Below are positions 1-8,765 of a stretch of 64,000 nucleotides of DNA, piece by piece. The stretch comes from Mageeibacillus sp. UBA5747 (GTDB taxonomy: Bacteria; Bacillota; Clostridia; Saccharofermentanales; UBA5734), in the NCBI GenBank assembly GCA_002419145.1, contig DIFN01000076.1, forward strand, positions 1 to 64,000, in the 5' to 3' direction. The first letter of the stretch is position 1. Every line of letters begins with the position of its first letter. A program made the translations under genes and the position numbers. The notes below the pieces were generated by a model that saw nothing but the letters and a program-made list of their open reading frames with translations, had not been told where the DNA came from and did not search any database.

Positions 1-2779
1 GTTTCGCCGCCGCTTTGGCATCGACAACGAGCAGGCGCTGGATTTGTTTCTGCAAACGGTCTCTCTCAAATCAGTCGGCAACCTGACTGGTTTTGTCCGG
101 GACCATATGCTCGAACCGTTCGAGGTCAAACCGCGCATTGAGGCACTGATCAAGCATTTTGAAGACCTCAACCGGGCTCACGAGGCGGTGCTCAAGGCCA
201 AACGTCAAGTTGACATGCTCGAGCCACTGGTCGCGGACTGTGAGCAGTATAAGGAACAAGAGCAGTCTGCCAGTCAGCTGCGTGCCTGCCGCGAAGCTCT
301 CCACCCCTGGTTTGCGTCGCTCAAGCTTAGCCTTCTGGCCAAACGACTGGCAACCCTGGAAGAAGAGAAAGCCAGGCACAACACTGCGATCGCGCGTTTG
401 GAAGAACAGAAGCAAGACCAGCTGGCCCGAGAGCGGGAACTGCGCCGCACCATCGCCCAGAATGGTGGCGACCGGCTCGACACGCTCGAGGCAGAGATTC
501 AGAAAGCCCAGACTGAACGGGATCGCCGCCGGAAAAAAGCTGAACGCTATGCTGAACTCTTGCAGACACTCGATGTTCATCCAGCCCAGAGCGAAGATGC
601 CTTTGCCAGCCAGATGCTGGAGATGGCCAGCTGGCAGCAGGCGGCCCAGGAGGATGAGGTCCGGATCCAGAATGATTTCAACGAAGCCCATTTTGCCTGG
701 ACCCAGGAAAAGCAAGCCTATGACGAGCTCAAGGCTGAAATCACCAGCCTTAAATCGCGCCGCAGCAACATCGACGACAAGCAAGTGGCACTGAGACGCC
801 AGCTCTGCCAGGCCCTGTCCCTGCCAGAAGATGAGATGCCGTTTGCTGGTGAATTGATCCGGGTCCGGGACGAAGAACGAGACTGGGAAGGTGCCATCGA
901 GCGCCAGTTGAGAAATTTCGGCCTGTCCCTTCTGGTCCCAGATCCGTATTACGCCAAGGTTTCGGAATGGGTGGACCGCACCCACTTACAGGGTCGGCTG
1001 GTGTATTTCCGTGTCCGGGAGACGGTGCGCAGCGAAGGCGTGTCCCTGCATCCGGATTCACTGGTCAAAAAGCTCCAAATCAAGACAGACTCGCCTTTTT
1101 ATGACTGGATCGAGCGGGAGATAGCACATCGCTTTGATCTTGCCTGCTGCCTGACCCCGGAGCAGTTTCGCAGGGAGGCCAAAGCCATCACCCGGGCCGG
1201 CCAGACCAAGGCTCCCGGGGAACGCCATGAAAAGGATGATCGCCACCGGATCGATGACCGCAGCCGCTACGTCCTGGGCTGGAGCAACACTGAGAAAATC
1301 GCCGCTCTGGAAAAACAGGCCCGAACGATGGAAAAGCAATTGGTCGAGCTTTCAAACCGCAAATCGAGCCTGGAAAAAGAACGGGTCGCTGTCCAAAAAC
1401 GGTTGTCCCAGCTTGCCGCACTCGGTGAATACACGGATTTCCGCGAGCAGGACTGGCAGCCTTGGTCGATCACCATCGCCCGGCTGGAGCAGGAAAAACG
1501 GGAACTGGAAGCTGCTTCCGATTTGCTCCAGACCCTGAGCGAGCAGCTGGCCCAAGTCGAAGCTGCTCAGATCGAAACTGAAAGCCAGCTTAAGGATCGT
1601 CTGGACCGGCGCTCCCGAAGCGAACAAAAAATCAGTGATGCCGAGGATCTGGCCAAACAGGCCAGAGACATCTTGCAGGACAACCTGTCCGATGTTGAAC
1701 CTTATTTTGCTATTCTGGAGAACATGCGCGAGGCTGCTCTGGCCGGCGTTCAGTTGACCGTTGAATCTTGTGACAACCGCGAGCACGACATGCGGGTCTG
1801 GTTGCAAACCCGAATCGATAACGAGGACAAAAAGCTCAGCCGGCTGAACGGCAAAATCATCGAGGCGATGACGGTCTACAAGCGGGACTGGCCCTTGGAA
1901 ACTCGCGAGGTTGACATCCATCTCAAATCCGGTCCGGAATTTGCGGCCATGCTCGCGCAGCTGAAGGTCGATGACCTGCCGCGCTTTGAGGGCCAGTTCA
2001 AATCGCTCTTGAATGAAAACACGATCCGGGAAGTGGCCAATTTTCAGTCTCAACTCAACAAAGAACGCGAAACAATCCGAGAACGCATTACCCAGATCAA
2101 CCACTCGCTGACCCAGATCGATTACAATCCAGGCCGCTACATCAGTCTCGAAGCCCAGCTGAGTCCAGATCTGGAGATCCGTGAATTCCAGTCGGAGCTG
2201 CGCGCCTGTACCGAAGGCACCCTGACAGGTTCCGAACAAGTTCAATATTCGGAAGCCAAGTTCCTCCAGGTCCGGCGAATCATCGAGCGTTTCCGTGGCC
2301 GCGAAGAATATTCCGACCTGGACCGCCGCTGGACGGAAAAAGTGACTGATGTGCGCAACTGGTTCCTCTTTGCAGCCAGTGAGCGCTGGCGCGAAGACAA
2401 CAGTGAATATGAGCATTACACCGATTCCGGTGGCAAATCCGGCGGCCAGAAAGAAAAGCTGGCCTACACCGTCCTGGCTGCCAGTCTGGCCTACCAGTTC
2501 GGTCTCGAATGGGGGGCTGTCCGTTCCCGTTCCTTCCGGTTTGTCGTCATCGACGAAGCATTTGGCCGTGGATCCGATGAATCAGCTCAGTATGGCCTGC
2601 AATTGTTTGCCCAGCTCAATCTCCAGCTCCTGATTGTCACCCCGCTGCAGAAAATCCACATCATCGAACCTTTTGTAGCCAATGTCGGCTTTGTCCACAA
2701 CGAAGAGGGGCGCAACTCAGTCCTGCGCAACCTCAGCATCGAGGAATACCGGGCCGAGAAGAAGAAGGGTCCAGGATGA
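1..2779 (+). CDS. jetC: Wadjet protein JetC, SMC-like ATPase (5' truncated by window edge)
   Basis: The reading frame is open from base 2, so the N-terminus and its Walker A motif lie outside the window. What remains (over 920 residues) is a long, charged, heptad-rich coiled coil (KRQVDMLEPLV, LEEEKARHN and similar) followed by an ABC/SMC head half: signature motif SGGKSGGQKEK near base 2430 and Walker B FRFVVIDEAFGRGSDES near base 2540. JetC is the SMC-type ATPase of the Wadjet (MksBEFG-like) complex, which extrudes DNA loops and restricts small circular DNA such as plasmids. The 4-base overlap with jetD immediately downstream confirms the assignment; jetA and jetB are expected just left of the window. 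The family call is secure; that the system is complete is inferred. Confidence 0.88.
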   Translation, partial: FRRRFGIDNEQALDLFLQTVSLKSVGNLTGFVRDHMLEPFEVKPRIEALIKHFEDLNRAHEAVLKAKRQVDMLEPLVADCEQYKEQEQSASQLRACREALHPWFASLKLSLLAKRLATLEEEKARHNTAIARLEEQKQDQLARERELRRTIAQNGGDRLDTLEAEIQKAQTERDRRRKKAERYAELLQTLDVHPAQSEDAFASQMLEMASWQQAAQEDEVRIQNDFNEAHFAWTQEKQAYDELKAEITSLKSRRSNIDDKQVALRRQLCQALSLPEDEMPFAGELIRVRDEERDWEGAIERQLRNFGLSLLVPDPYYAKVSEWVDRTHLQGRLVYFRVRETVRSEGVSLHPDSLVKKLQIKTDSPFYDWIEREIAHRFDLACCLTPEQFRREAKAITRAGQTKAPGERHEKDDRHRIDDRSRYVLGWSNTEKIAALEKQARTMEKQLVELSNRKSSLEKERVAVQKRLSQLAALGEYTDFREQDWQPWSITIARLEQEKRELEAASDLLQTLSEQLAQVEAAQIETESQLKDRLDRRSRSEQKISDAEDLAKQARDILQDNLSDVEPYFAILENMREAALAGVQLTVESCDNREHDMRVWLQTRIDNEDKKLSRLNGKIIEAMTVYKRDWPLETREVDIHLKSGPEFAAMLAQLKVDDLPRFEGQFKSLLNENTIREVANFQSQLNKERETIRERITQINHSLTQIDYNPGRYISLEAQLSPDLEIREFQSELRACTEGTLTGSEQVQYSEAKFLQVRRIIERFRGREEYSDLDRRWTEKVTDVRNWFLFAASERWREDNSEYEHYTDSGGKSGGQKEKLAYTVLAASLAYQFGLEWGAVRSRSFRFVVIDEAFGRGSDESAQYGLQLFAQLNLQLLIVTPLQKIHIIEPFVANVGFVHNEEGRNSVLRNLSIEEYRAEKKKGPG

Positions 2780-3963
2780 GCTGGACGTATCCAGCCGATA
2801 TCAGAGCCTTTGTCCAGAAACTGTGGGATCGGGGGACGCTTTTAGCTGCCTTGGTCCGGGGAGGGGCGTTCGCTCCTTTGAAAGTGCCACTCAAGGGTCC
2901 TACCTCCAGCGAATTGAGCGAACGGTTTACTGAGGTGCGCAAATGGATTGGCAAATTGGCCGGATCGGAAAAACATTATCGGATTGAATGGCGGCAAGTT
3001 AATCACCGGATTATCGGCAGCAACGAAATCCCGGTCGAGATCTGGATCGATACCTTGGAGGATGCCCTGGCCCTTATCGGTAAGGAAAGGGAAGCGGAGC
3101 TGTTTTTGGATTTGCTGGAGCTGACGGACGAGCAGCAGCCGGAGCTTTTGCCGTGGCTGGCCAAACGCCCATTAAGAGCACTGGAACTTGCCGGGGAATG
3201 GCCCCGATTTTTGGCCTTCATCGCCTGGCTGCAGCAACATCCACGGCCTGGGATCTATTTGCGTCAGATCGACCTGCCTGGCATCCACACCAAATGGATC
3301 GAAGGTTTTCGCGGCGTTCTGATCGACTTGCTTGATCTTACCTTGGAGCCAGAGCACATCGACGCCAAGTTTACGGGCGCGGCTGGATTTTGCCACCGCT
3401 ATGGATTTCTCGATAAGCCATTGACCGTGCGTTTTCGCCTGCTGGATCCTGCGATCTCATGGCTGCCAGCTGATTCGGACCAAGATCTCACCGTCACTGC
3501 TGACTGTTTTGCTCGATTGGACCTGCCAGTCCGTAAGGTCTTCATGACCGAAAATGAGATCAATTTCCTGGCTTTCCCGGCAGTCTCGGATGCGATGGTG
3601 ATTTTTGGTGCTGGTTATGGCTTTGATGCGATCAAAGAAGCACGCTGGCTCCAAAACCGCGCCTTCTATTACTGGGGTGATCTCGATACCCATGGCTTCG
3701 CGATCCTTAATCAATTGCGTGGTCTGTTCCCGCATGTCCAGTCCTTCCTGATGGACGAACAAACCTTGCTGTCCCATCATTCGCTCTGGGGCAGGGAAGA
3801 CCGCCCGGAAACCCGCCCCCTGACCTGGTTGTCCGACGCGGAAAACACCGTCTATGACCAACTTCGCTTGAATCATTGGGGCGAACACGTGCGCCTGGAA
3901 CAAGAGCGGATTGGCTTTGGCCATGTGCGGCAAGCCCTGGACCGCTTGATGGGATTGGCCTAG
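2776..3963 (+). CDS. jetD: Wadjet nuclease subunit JetD (DUF3322/DUF2220)
   Basis: 395 aa, starting inside the jetC stop codon (ATGA). The N-terminal half matches the DUF3322 arm of JetD/MksG proteins (WIGKLAGSEKHYRIEW, WIDTLEDAL, FLAFIAWLQQHP). The C-terminal half is a TOPRIM-like DUF2220 domain: E259 in FMTENEINFLAFP and D302/D304 in YWGDLDTHGFAILNQLR fit the acidic metal site used to cut DNA. In Wadjet, JetD cleaves the circular DNA captured by the JetABC loop extruder. Length and key residues look intact, so this copy should be functional if the upstream genes are. It acts in the cytoplasm. Confidence 0.9.
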   Translation: MSWTYPADIRAFVQKLWDRGTLLAALVRGGAFAPLKVPLKGPTSSELSERFTEVRKWIGKLAGSEKHYRIEWRQVNHRIIGSNEIPVEIWIDTLEDALALIGKEREAELFLDLLELTDEQQPELLPWLAKRPLRALELAGEWPRFLAFIAWLQQHPRPGIYLRQIDLPGIHTKWIEGFRGVLIDLLDLTLEPEHIDAKFTGAAGFCHRYGFLDKPLTVRFRLLDPAISWLPADSDQDLTVTADCFARLDLPVRKVFMTENEINFLAFPAVSDAMVIFGAGYGFDAIKEARWLQNRAFYYWGDLDTHGFAILNQLRGLFPHVQSFLMDEQTLLSHHSLWGREDRPETRPLTWLSDAENTVYDQLRLNHWGEHVRLEQERIGFGHVRQALDRLMGLA

Positions 3964-4220
3964 GAGGATGAACTCAGCATGAGACAGACACAGACCTATG
4001 CGCAGAAAAGCGGCAATTGCCGAAATTAGCCCCCGGGGGTCGCGCGACAGGTGTGCTGAAAAGCGGAAATTGCTACTTCGGGTGCTACCCTTCACGATAG
4101 GCCTCGCTCCAGCCCTCGCGCGGCTCGCTCCAGCCCTCGCGCGCTCCAGCCCTCGCGCGCCGACGGCCCACTCGCACATTTCCGCGCGGTATCTGCCACT
4201 TTCCAAACCAGTCTCGATGT
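3964..4220. other. Gene-free, palindrome- and repeat-rich gap behind jetD
   Basis: No credible gene. A perfect ribosome-binding site (AGGAGG, from 3963) follows the jetD stop but leads only to frames of 4 and 16 codons, as if a former third gene had decayed. The gap holds three palindromes in a row: CGGCAATTGCCG (4011-4022), CCCCCGGGGG (4030-4039) and GTCGCGCGAC (4039-4048). It also has an imperfect direct repeat GAAAAGCGG[C/A]AATTGC (4005-4020, 4058-4073) and a triple repeat listed separately. This could be structured DNA, an old recombination scar, or the end of a defence island; the sequence does not decide. Confidence 0.6.
4106..4159 (+). repeat. Three copies of GCTCCAGCCCTCGCGCG
   Basis: Three exact 17-base copies start at 4106, 4127 and 4143 (spacings 21 and 16; the second and third share one base). 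Their GC content is far above the surrounding sequence. There are too few and too irregular copies for CRISPR, and no flanking cas gene is present. Confidence 0.85.
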
Positions 4221-4266
4221 AAAAACAATAAATATATATTGAAAAACAATAAATATGTGCTATGCT
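4221..4266 (+). promoter_or_regulatory. Promoter with two phased operator repeats for the DUF2975/Xre module
   Basis: The direct repeat AAAAACAATAAATAT occurs exactly at 4221-4235 and 4242-4256, offset 21 bases, i.e. two helical turns. A sigma-A-like promoter overlaps the second copy: TTGAAA (4239-4244), 16-base spacer, TATGCT (4261-4266), with a TG extended -10 element. The first ATG is at 4296. The small Xre protein encoded at 4789 is the obvious candidate to bind the repeats and autoregulate, as inferred for YozG-type regulators; the binding itself is inference. Confidence 0.65.
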
Positions 4267-4295
4267 GAATTAAAACAACCACAGAGGTGTCGCTT

Positions 4296-4778
4296 ATGCA
4301 GCGTAGCTCAACCCTTTTTCTCAAAGTCTCTGTTTTCCTGATCGGCCTGCCGGTGCTTGCCGCTTGCATCTTTCTGGTACCGGGACTTTCCCACTTGATC
4401 ACTCTCTACTCGCCTGAGTTCGCCTTCCTCCGGTTCGTATTTCTAGCCGGCGTCTATGGCTCAGCTCTGGTCTTTTTCCAGGCGTTGTATCAAGCGTTTG
4501 TTCTGCTCAACCTGATCGATCGCAGTCAACCCTTCTCGGAGGCTTCTGTCCGTTGCCTGAAACGCATCAAACGCTCAGCTGTGATCATCAGCATGCTCTA
4601 CATCGCCCAGTTGCCTTTGCTGTACCTGATGGCGGAAGGTGACGACGCGCCCGGCCTGATCGTGCTCGGACTTCTGATCATCTTTGCCTCACTGGTGATC
4701 GCGGTATTCGCTGCTGTCCTCCAGCGGCTCCTGAACGATGCCATCCAGCTCAAGTCCGAAGTCGATCTGACGGTGTAA
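4296..4778 (+). CDS. DUF2975 family membrane protein
   Basis: 160 aa with four hydrophobic helices (VSVFLIGLPVLAACIFLV; FLRFVFLAGVYGSALVFF; IIS..YIAQLPLLYL; VLGLLIIFASLVIAVFAAVL), as in the DUF2975 (YoaS-like) family. The ATG at 4296 is preferred over a GTG at 4287 because AGAGGTG lies 5-11 bases before it. The next gene, 10 bases downstream, encodes a YozG-like Xre regulator; this pairing is a recurrent, poorly understood Firmicutes module, possibly a membrane-sensing pair. Function is unknown. Confidence 0.75.
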   Translation: MQRSSTLFLKVSVFLIGLPVLAACIFLVPGLSHLITLYSPEFAFLRFVFLAGVYGSALVFFQALYQAFVLLNLIDRSQPFSEASVRCLKRIKRSAVIISMLYIAQLPLLYLMAEGDDAPGLIVLGLLIIFASLVIAVFAAVLQRLLNDAIQLKSEVDLTV

Positions 4779-4788
4779 GGAGTGTGAC

Positions 4789-5001
4789 ATGGCGATTATC
4801 ATCCATCTCGATGTGATGCTGGCCCGGCGCAAAATGAGCGTTACGGAATTGACTGAGAAGGTCGGGATCACGATGGCCAACCTGTCGATCCTGAAAAATG
4901 GTAAGGCGAAGGCCATCCGCTTTTCGACACTTGACGCCATTTGCCAGGCCCTGGATTGCCAGCCAGGTGATATCCTGGAATACCGCCCAGAGGAGGCATG
5001 A
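4789..5001 (+). CDS. Small Xre-family transcriptional regulator, YozG-like
   Basis: 70 aa, almost entirely one Cro/C1 helix-turn-helix (LTEKVGITMANLSILKNGKAK, ending FSTLDAICQALDCQPGDILEY), with an N-terminal hydrophobic strand AIIIHLDVMLARRK typical of YozG-like proteins. It has a good RBS (AAGGAG, 4778-4783) and a GGAGG of its own 3' end serves the next gene. It sits between two membrane proteins and probably controls the promoter at 4239-4266 through the two phased repeats there. DNA binding is supported by the fold, the target is inferred. Confidence 0.85.
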   Translation: MAIIIHLDVMLARRKMSVTELTEKVGITMANLSILKNGKAKAIRFSTLDAICQALDCQPGDILEYRPEEA

Positions 5002-5005
5002 CACC

Positions 5006-6259
5006 ATGGACATAAAAGAACAAATCCTCGCCAATCTTGAAGATCCCCATGCACTGGAGCAGCTGTTCCGTCAGGACCCGGATGCCTTTCGCCAGTCTTT
5101 TCCGGAGGCCAGAAGGCAAGCTCCGGAATCCATCGTGCTGGCTGTCTGGCAGGAAAGGCTCACGGATCGGGAATTAATATCGGAAACAAAATCAGCCTGG
5201 CTGACCGGGGATCTGCGCCTGACCTTGGTGCTGTCGATCTTGGCTGGACTTTGCACCAGGGTTATCTTGTATTTCACAATCGAACAAAAAATCGCACCCG
5301 TCCACTTGCTGTACGGCGTGATTCCTTTTCTGGCCGCGTATTTTGTCATCACCCAAAGGCCACAGAAAAAGCTGACGGTGACCTTGACCATCCTGTTTCT
5401 GGGAACACTGGTTTATTTCAGCATCCTGCCTCTGGAACAAACCGACAGCATCATCATGGCCTATCTGCATCTACCCGTTTTCCTTTGGGTCGTCCTGGGG
5501 CTGGCCTATACGGGCAATGACTTTCGCTCGACGGCGGCGCGGCTTGCCTACATCCGGTTCAATGGCGAATTCGCCATCGTCTATGCGACGTTTGCCATCA
5601 GCGGCATGATCTTGACGGCTCTGACCCTGATGCTGTTTGAACTAGCCCTGCCAGATCAGGATATCGCCCAATTCTATCTGGAAAATGTTGTTGTTTTTGG
5701 CGCGGCTGCCCTCACTTTGGTGGCCACTTACATGGTCAAGACCCAGCTCAGGCTGGCTAAATCCATGGCTCCCTGGATCGCCCGGATTTTCAGTCCGCTG
5801 GTCTTTCTGACCCTGCTAGCCTATCTGGTTGTCTTGCTCTTCGCGGGCAGCAATCCATTCCTGGACCGGGATTTCCTGATTGCCTTCAATGGCATTCTCC
5901 TGGTCGTCCTGGCCATAACGATCTTTTCCCTGACGGAAAGAGTGAACGGAGAGCAGAGGCATCTGGGAGATGTCGTCAATGTTGCCTTGATTGGCCTGGC
6001 TCTGGTCATTGACATCGTCGCCCTGGCGTCGATCGTGTTCCGGCTTTCCTCGTTTGGCCTGACACCGAACCGGATCGTGGTGCTCGGAGTCAACCTCCTG
6101 ATCGGGGGACATCTGGCTTGGATTCTGGTAGCCTATGGCCAGTTGATGTGCAAAAAAGCAGCCCCGCAGGCCATTCAGCGCGCGATCACGGAGTACCTGC
6201 CCGCTTATGGTGTTTGGGCTGCTTTAGTCTTCCTGGCCTTCCCCTGGATTTTTCACTGA
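5006..6259 (+). CDS. Multi-pass membrane protein, probably DUF4153-like
   Basis: 417 aa starting at the ATG 9 bases after AGGAGG (4991-4996). Residues 1-60 are soluble and acidic (MDIKEQILANLEDPHALEQLF). The rest is ten or more hydrophobic helices, e.g. LTLVLSILAGLCTRVIL, FAISGMILTALTLMLFELAL, IFSPLVFLTLLAYLVVLLF, and a C-terminal LPAYGVWAALVFLAFPWIFH. The layout resembles DUF4153 proteins, which are often encoded with YozG/DUF2975. No catalytic residues are evident. It is translationally close to the Xre gene and likely the output or partner of that module. Confidence 0.6.
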   Translation: MDIKEQILANLEDPHALEQLFRQDPDAFRQSFPEARRQAPESIVLAVWQERLTDRELISETKSAWLTGDLRLTLVLSILAGLCTRVILYFTIEQKIAPVHLLYGVIPFLAAYFVITQRPQKKLTVTLTILFLGTLVYFSILPLEQTDSIIMAYLHLPVFLWVVLGLAYTGNDFRSTAARLAYIRFNGEFAIVYATFAISGMILTALTLMLFELALPDQDIAQFYLENVVVFGAAALTLVATYMVKTQLRLAKSMAPWIARIFSPLVFLTLLAYLVVLLFAGSNPFLDRDFLIAFNGILLVVLAITIFSLTERVNGEQRHLGDVVNVALIGLALVIDIVALASIVFRLSSFGLTPNRIVVLGVNLLIGGHLAWILVAYGQLMCKKAAPQAIQRAITEYLPAYGVWAALVFLAFPWIFH

Positions 6260-6289
6260 GGTCCGCCTTCTTAGAGGTCCGCCTTCTTA
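6258..6289 (+). repeat. Tandem 16-bp duplication GAGGTCCGCCTTCTTA
   Basis: Two perfect head-to-tail copies (6258-6273, 6274-6289) fill the 33-base space between the converging membrane-protein gene and kbl. It looks like a slippage duplication with no obvious function. Confidence 0.8.
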
Positions 6290-6292
6290 AGT

Positions 6293-7477
6293 TTAGAGAT
6301 GCATCTCGTGCTTGACAGCCGCAAAGGACTGGATGGCAAAATCGAGGTCGTCTTTTCCATGAGCGGCCGAGATCTGGGTGCGGATTCGAGCTTTGCCCTG
6401 GGGTACGACCGGGTAGAAGAAGCCAACGACTAAAACACCGCGTTCGATCATGCGCCGTGACATCTCCTGGGCCAGCCCGGCATCGCCGAGCATGACCGGT
6501 ACGATGGGATGGATCCCGTCACCGACGGCAAATCCGACCTTGGCCATCTGCTCCCGGTAATAGGCTGTATTGGCAAAAAGCTTGTCGCGCAGTTCAGTCG
6601 ACTCCGTCAGCAGCTCGAGTGCCCGGATCGAGGCAGCAGCCATCGCTGGGGCCAGGGAATTAGAGAAAAGATAGGGCCGCGACCGTTGGCGCAGCAGGTC
6701 AATGATCTCCTTTTTGCCGCTGACATAGCCGCCGCTGGCCCCGCCCAGGGCCTTGCCCAGCGTGCCAGTCAAGATGTCGACTCGGCCCATGACGCCGGCA
6801 TGCTCATGCGTGCCGCGGCCAGTCTTCCCCATGAAACCGACGGCATGGCTGTCATCGACCAAAACCAGAGCTGAATATTGATCGGCTAAATCACAGATGG
6901 ATTTCAAGTCAGCGATCGTTCCATCCATTGAAAAAACGCCATCGGTGACTATGACTCGGATCCGGGCTGATTTTGCCGCCTGCAGCTGGACCTCCAGCTC
7001 AGACATGTTGTTGTTCTGGTAGCGGAAACGCTGGGCTTTGCACAGGCGGATGCCGTCGATCAGGCTGGCATGGTTGAGTTCATCGCTGATGATGGCATCT
7101 TGGTCTGTGAGCAATGCTTCAAAGACTCCGCCGTTGGCGTCGAAGCAGGACGAGTAGAGGATGGTATCTTCCATGCCCAGAAAATCCGAGAGTTTTGTTT
7201 CCAGCTGTTTGTGGATGGTCTGGGTGCCGCAAATGAACCGGACGGAGGAGAGGCCATAGCCCCACTGATCCAGGGCTGCCTGGGCTGCTCGAATGACAGC
7301 AGGGTGACTGGAAAGCCCGAGATAGTTGTTGGCACACAAATTGAGGATGTTGTCCCGGCCGGACAACTTGATCCGGGCACCCTGAGCGCTTTCCAGGCTG
7401 CGCTCATCTTTCCACAGACCACTGGACTGGATTTTTTCAGCTTCGGCTCGGAAGAGGTCGATTGCGTTGCTATCCAT
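6293..7477 (-). CDS. kbl: Glycine C-acetyltransferase (2-amino-3-ketobutyrate CoA ligase)
   Basis: 394 aa, the usual length for this PLP enzyme of the alpha-oxoamine synthase family. It splits 2-amino-3-ketobutyrate with CoA to glycine and acetyl-CoA. Hallmarks: [14 protein letters not shown] near residue 45, [19 protein letters not shown], and the PLP lysine in [19 protein letters not shown]. It lies 66 bases downstream of tdh on the same strand; together they form the threonine-to-glycine route, the unstable ketobutyrate being passed directly between the two enzymes. Cytoplasmic. Confidence 0.95.
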   Translation of the reverse strand: MDSNAIDLFRAEAEKIQSSGLWKDERSLESAQGARIKLSGRDNILNLCANNYLGLSSHPAVIRAAQAALDQWGYGLSSVRFICGTQTIHKQLETKLSDFLGMEDTILYSSCFDANGGVFEALLTDQDAIISDELNHASLIDGIRLCKAQRFRYQNNNMSELEVQLQAAKSARIRVIVTDGVFSMDGTIADLKSICDLADQYSALVLVDDSHAVGFMGKTGRGTHEHAGVMGRVDILTGTLGKALGGASGGYVSGKKEIIDLLRQRSRPYLFSNSLAPAMAAASIRALELLTESTELRDKLFANTAYYREQMAKVGFAVGDGIHPIVPVMLGDAGLAQEMSRRMIERGVLVVGFFYPVVPQGKARIRTQISAAHGKDDLDFAIQSFAAVKHEMHL

Positions 7478-7543
7478 AAATAATGGGATCCCCCTTGCTG
7501 TTTTTGGATCGTTGTCAAATCGGCAGGTGGCGCCGGAAAGGAA

Positions 7544-8587
7544 TCAGTCCCAGCTCAGAACCACTTTGCCGGAGCTGCCGGAAATCATCGCGGCAAAGCC
7601 CTTTTCAAAATCTGTGTAGGGGAAGTGGTGGGTGATGACTGGCGATATATCGAGTCCGGACTGGATCATGGCCGTCATCTTGTACCAAGTTTCGTACATT
7701 TCGCGGCCGTAGATGCCATGGATGGTCAGTCCGTTGAACACGACCTTGTCCCAGTCGATGGCGGTCCCTTGTTTCTGGATGCCCAGCATGGCGATCTTGC
7801 CGCCGTGACACATGACATCGATCATGGTGCGGAACGCTTCCCCATTGCCCGACATCTCCAGACCGACATCAAAGCCCTCCTTCATGTCCAGTTTTCCCAT
7901 GGCGTCCTGGATACATTCGGTGCGGACGTCGACGGTCAGGGTCGCGCCCATCTTTTTTGCCAGCTCGAGCCGATCGCTATTGACATCCGAGATGACCACA
8001 TACCGGGCTCCGGCATGCTTGGCCACAGCTACGGCCATGATGCCGATCGGACCGGCACCGGTGATGAGAACATCTTCACCCAGGACATTGTAGGCCAGAG
8101 CCGAATGGACGGCGTTACCCAATGGATCAAAGCAGCTGATGATGTCGAGGGGGATTTTCGGGTCACAGTGCCAGACATTGGTCACGGGAATCGCCAGATA
8201 TTCGGCAAAGGCCCCCGGCCGGTTAACGCCAACCCCGCTGGTATGATTGCACAGATGACGGCGCCCGGCCAGACAATTGCGACACCGGCCGCAGACCAGG
8301 TGGCCTTCGCCGGAGACGATATCCCCGAGCGCAAAATCATGGACGTTGCTGCCCATGGCTGCGATCGCCCCGACAAATTCATGGCCGATGGTCATCGGTA
8401 CAGGGATCGTTTTCTGAGCCCATTCATCCCACTTGTAAATGTGGACATCGGTACCGCAGATGGATGTTTTCAGGATCTTGATCAGGACGTCATTGATGCC
8501 AATTTCCGGGATGGGAACTTCGTCGAGCCAGAGACCCGGCTGGGCGTATTTTTTGACCAGGGCTTTCATCTTCTGCTTGTCTGCCAT
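7544..8587 (-). CDS. tdh: L-threonine 3-dehydrogenase
   Basis: 347 aa zinc-dependent medium-chain dehydrogenase oxidising L-threonine to 2-amino-3-ketobutyrate with NAD+. Catalytic zinc motif [13 protein letters not shown] and GHEFVG, structural zinc cysteines [15 protein letters not shown], and the Rossmann motif [18 protein letters not shown] are all present. It is first gene of the tdh-kbl operon. GGAGGTACC precedes the ATG, and a TATAAT -10 box reads on the minus strand at 8612-8617, but no convincing -35 box is seen. Confidence 0.96.
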   Translation of the reverse strand: MADKQKMKALVKKYAQPGLWLDEVPIPEIGINDVLIKILKTSICGTDVHIYKWDEWAQKTIPVPMTIGHEFVGAIAAMGSNVHDFALGDIVSGEGHLVCGRCRNCLAGRRHLCNHTSGVGVNRPGAFAEYLAIPVTNVWHCDPKIPLDIISCFDPLGNAVHSALAYNVLGEDVLITGAGPIGIMAVAVAKHAGARYVVISDVNSDRLELAKKMGATLTVDVRTECIQDAMGKLDMKEGFDVGLEMSGNGEAFRTMIDVMCHGGKIAMLGIQKQGTAIDWDKVVFNGLTIHGIYGREMYETWYKMTAMIQSGLDISPVITHHFPYTDFEKGFAAMISGSSGKVVLSWD

Positions 8588-8765
8588 AGAAGGTACCTCC
8601 GTATACGACTTATTATAATCGTTCTTTTCAGCAATGACTGTCGATAATGGGGCTGTCGAGGGTCTGTCCCATGGGCATAAAAAAACTACTGGGTCGATTT
8701 GTCAAATAATAACGAGAATTATGTTAAAATGATCAAAATGTCTGCCAACGATGGGAACCAATAAG

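Noticed and set aside
71..985. Long minus-strand frame opposite jetC (and similar ones opposite metH, ppk1, argS and others)
   Set aside because: They lie antisense to clearly conserved genes, encode low-complexity or family-free sequence and have no RBS; GC-rich codon bias produces such frames.
4106..4159. CRISPR-like array
   Set aside because: Only three adjoining 17-mers with overlap and no unique spacers; no cas gene.
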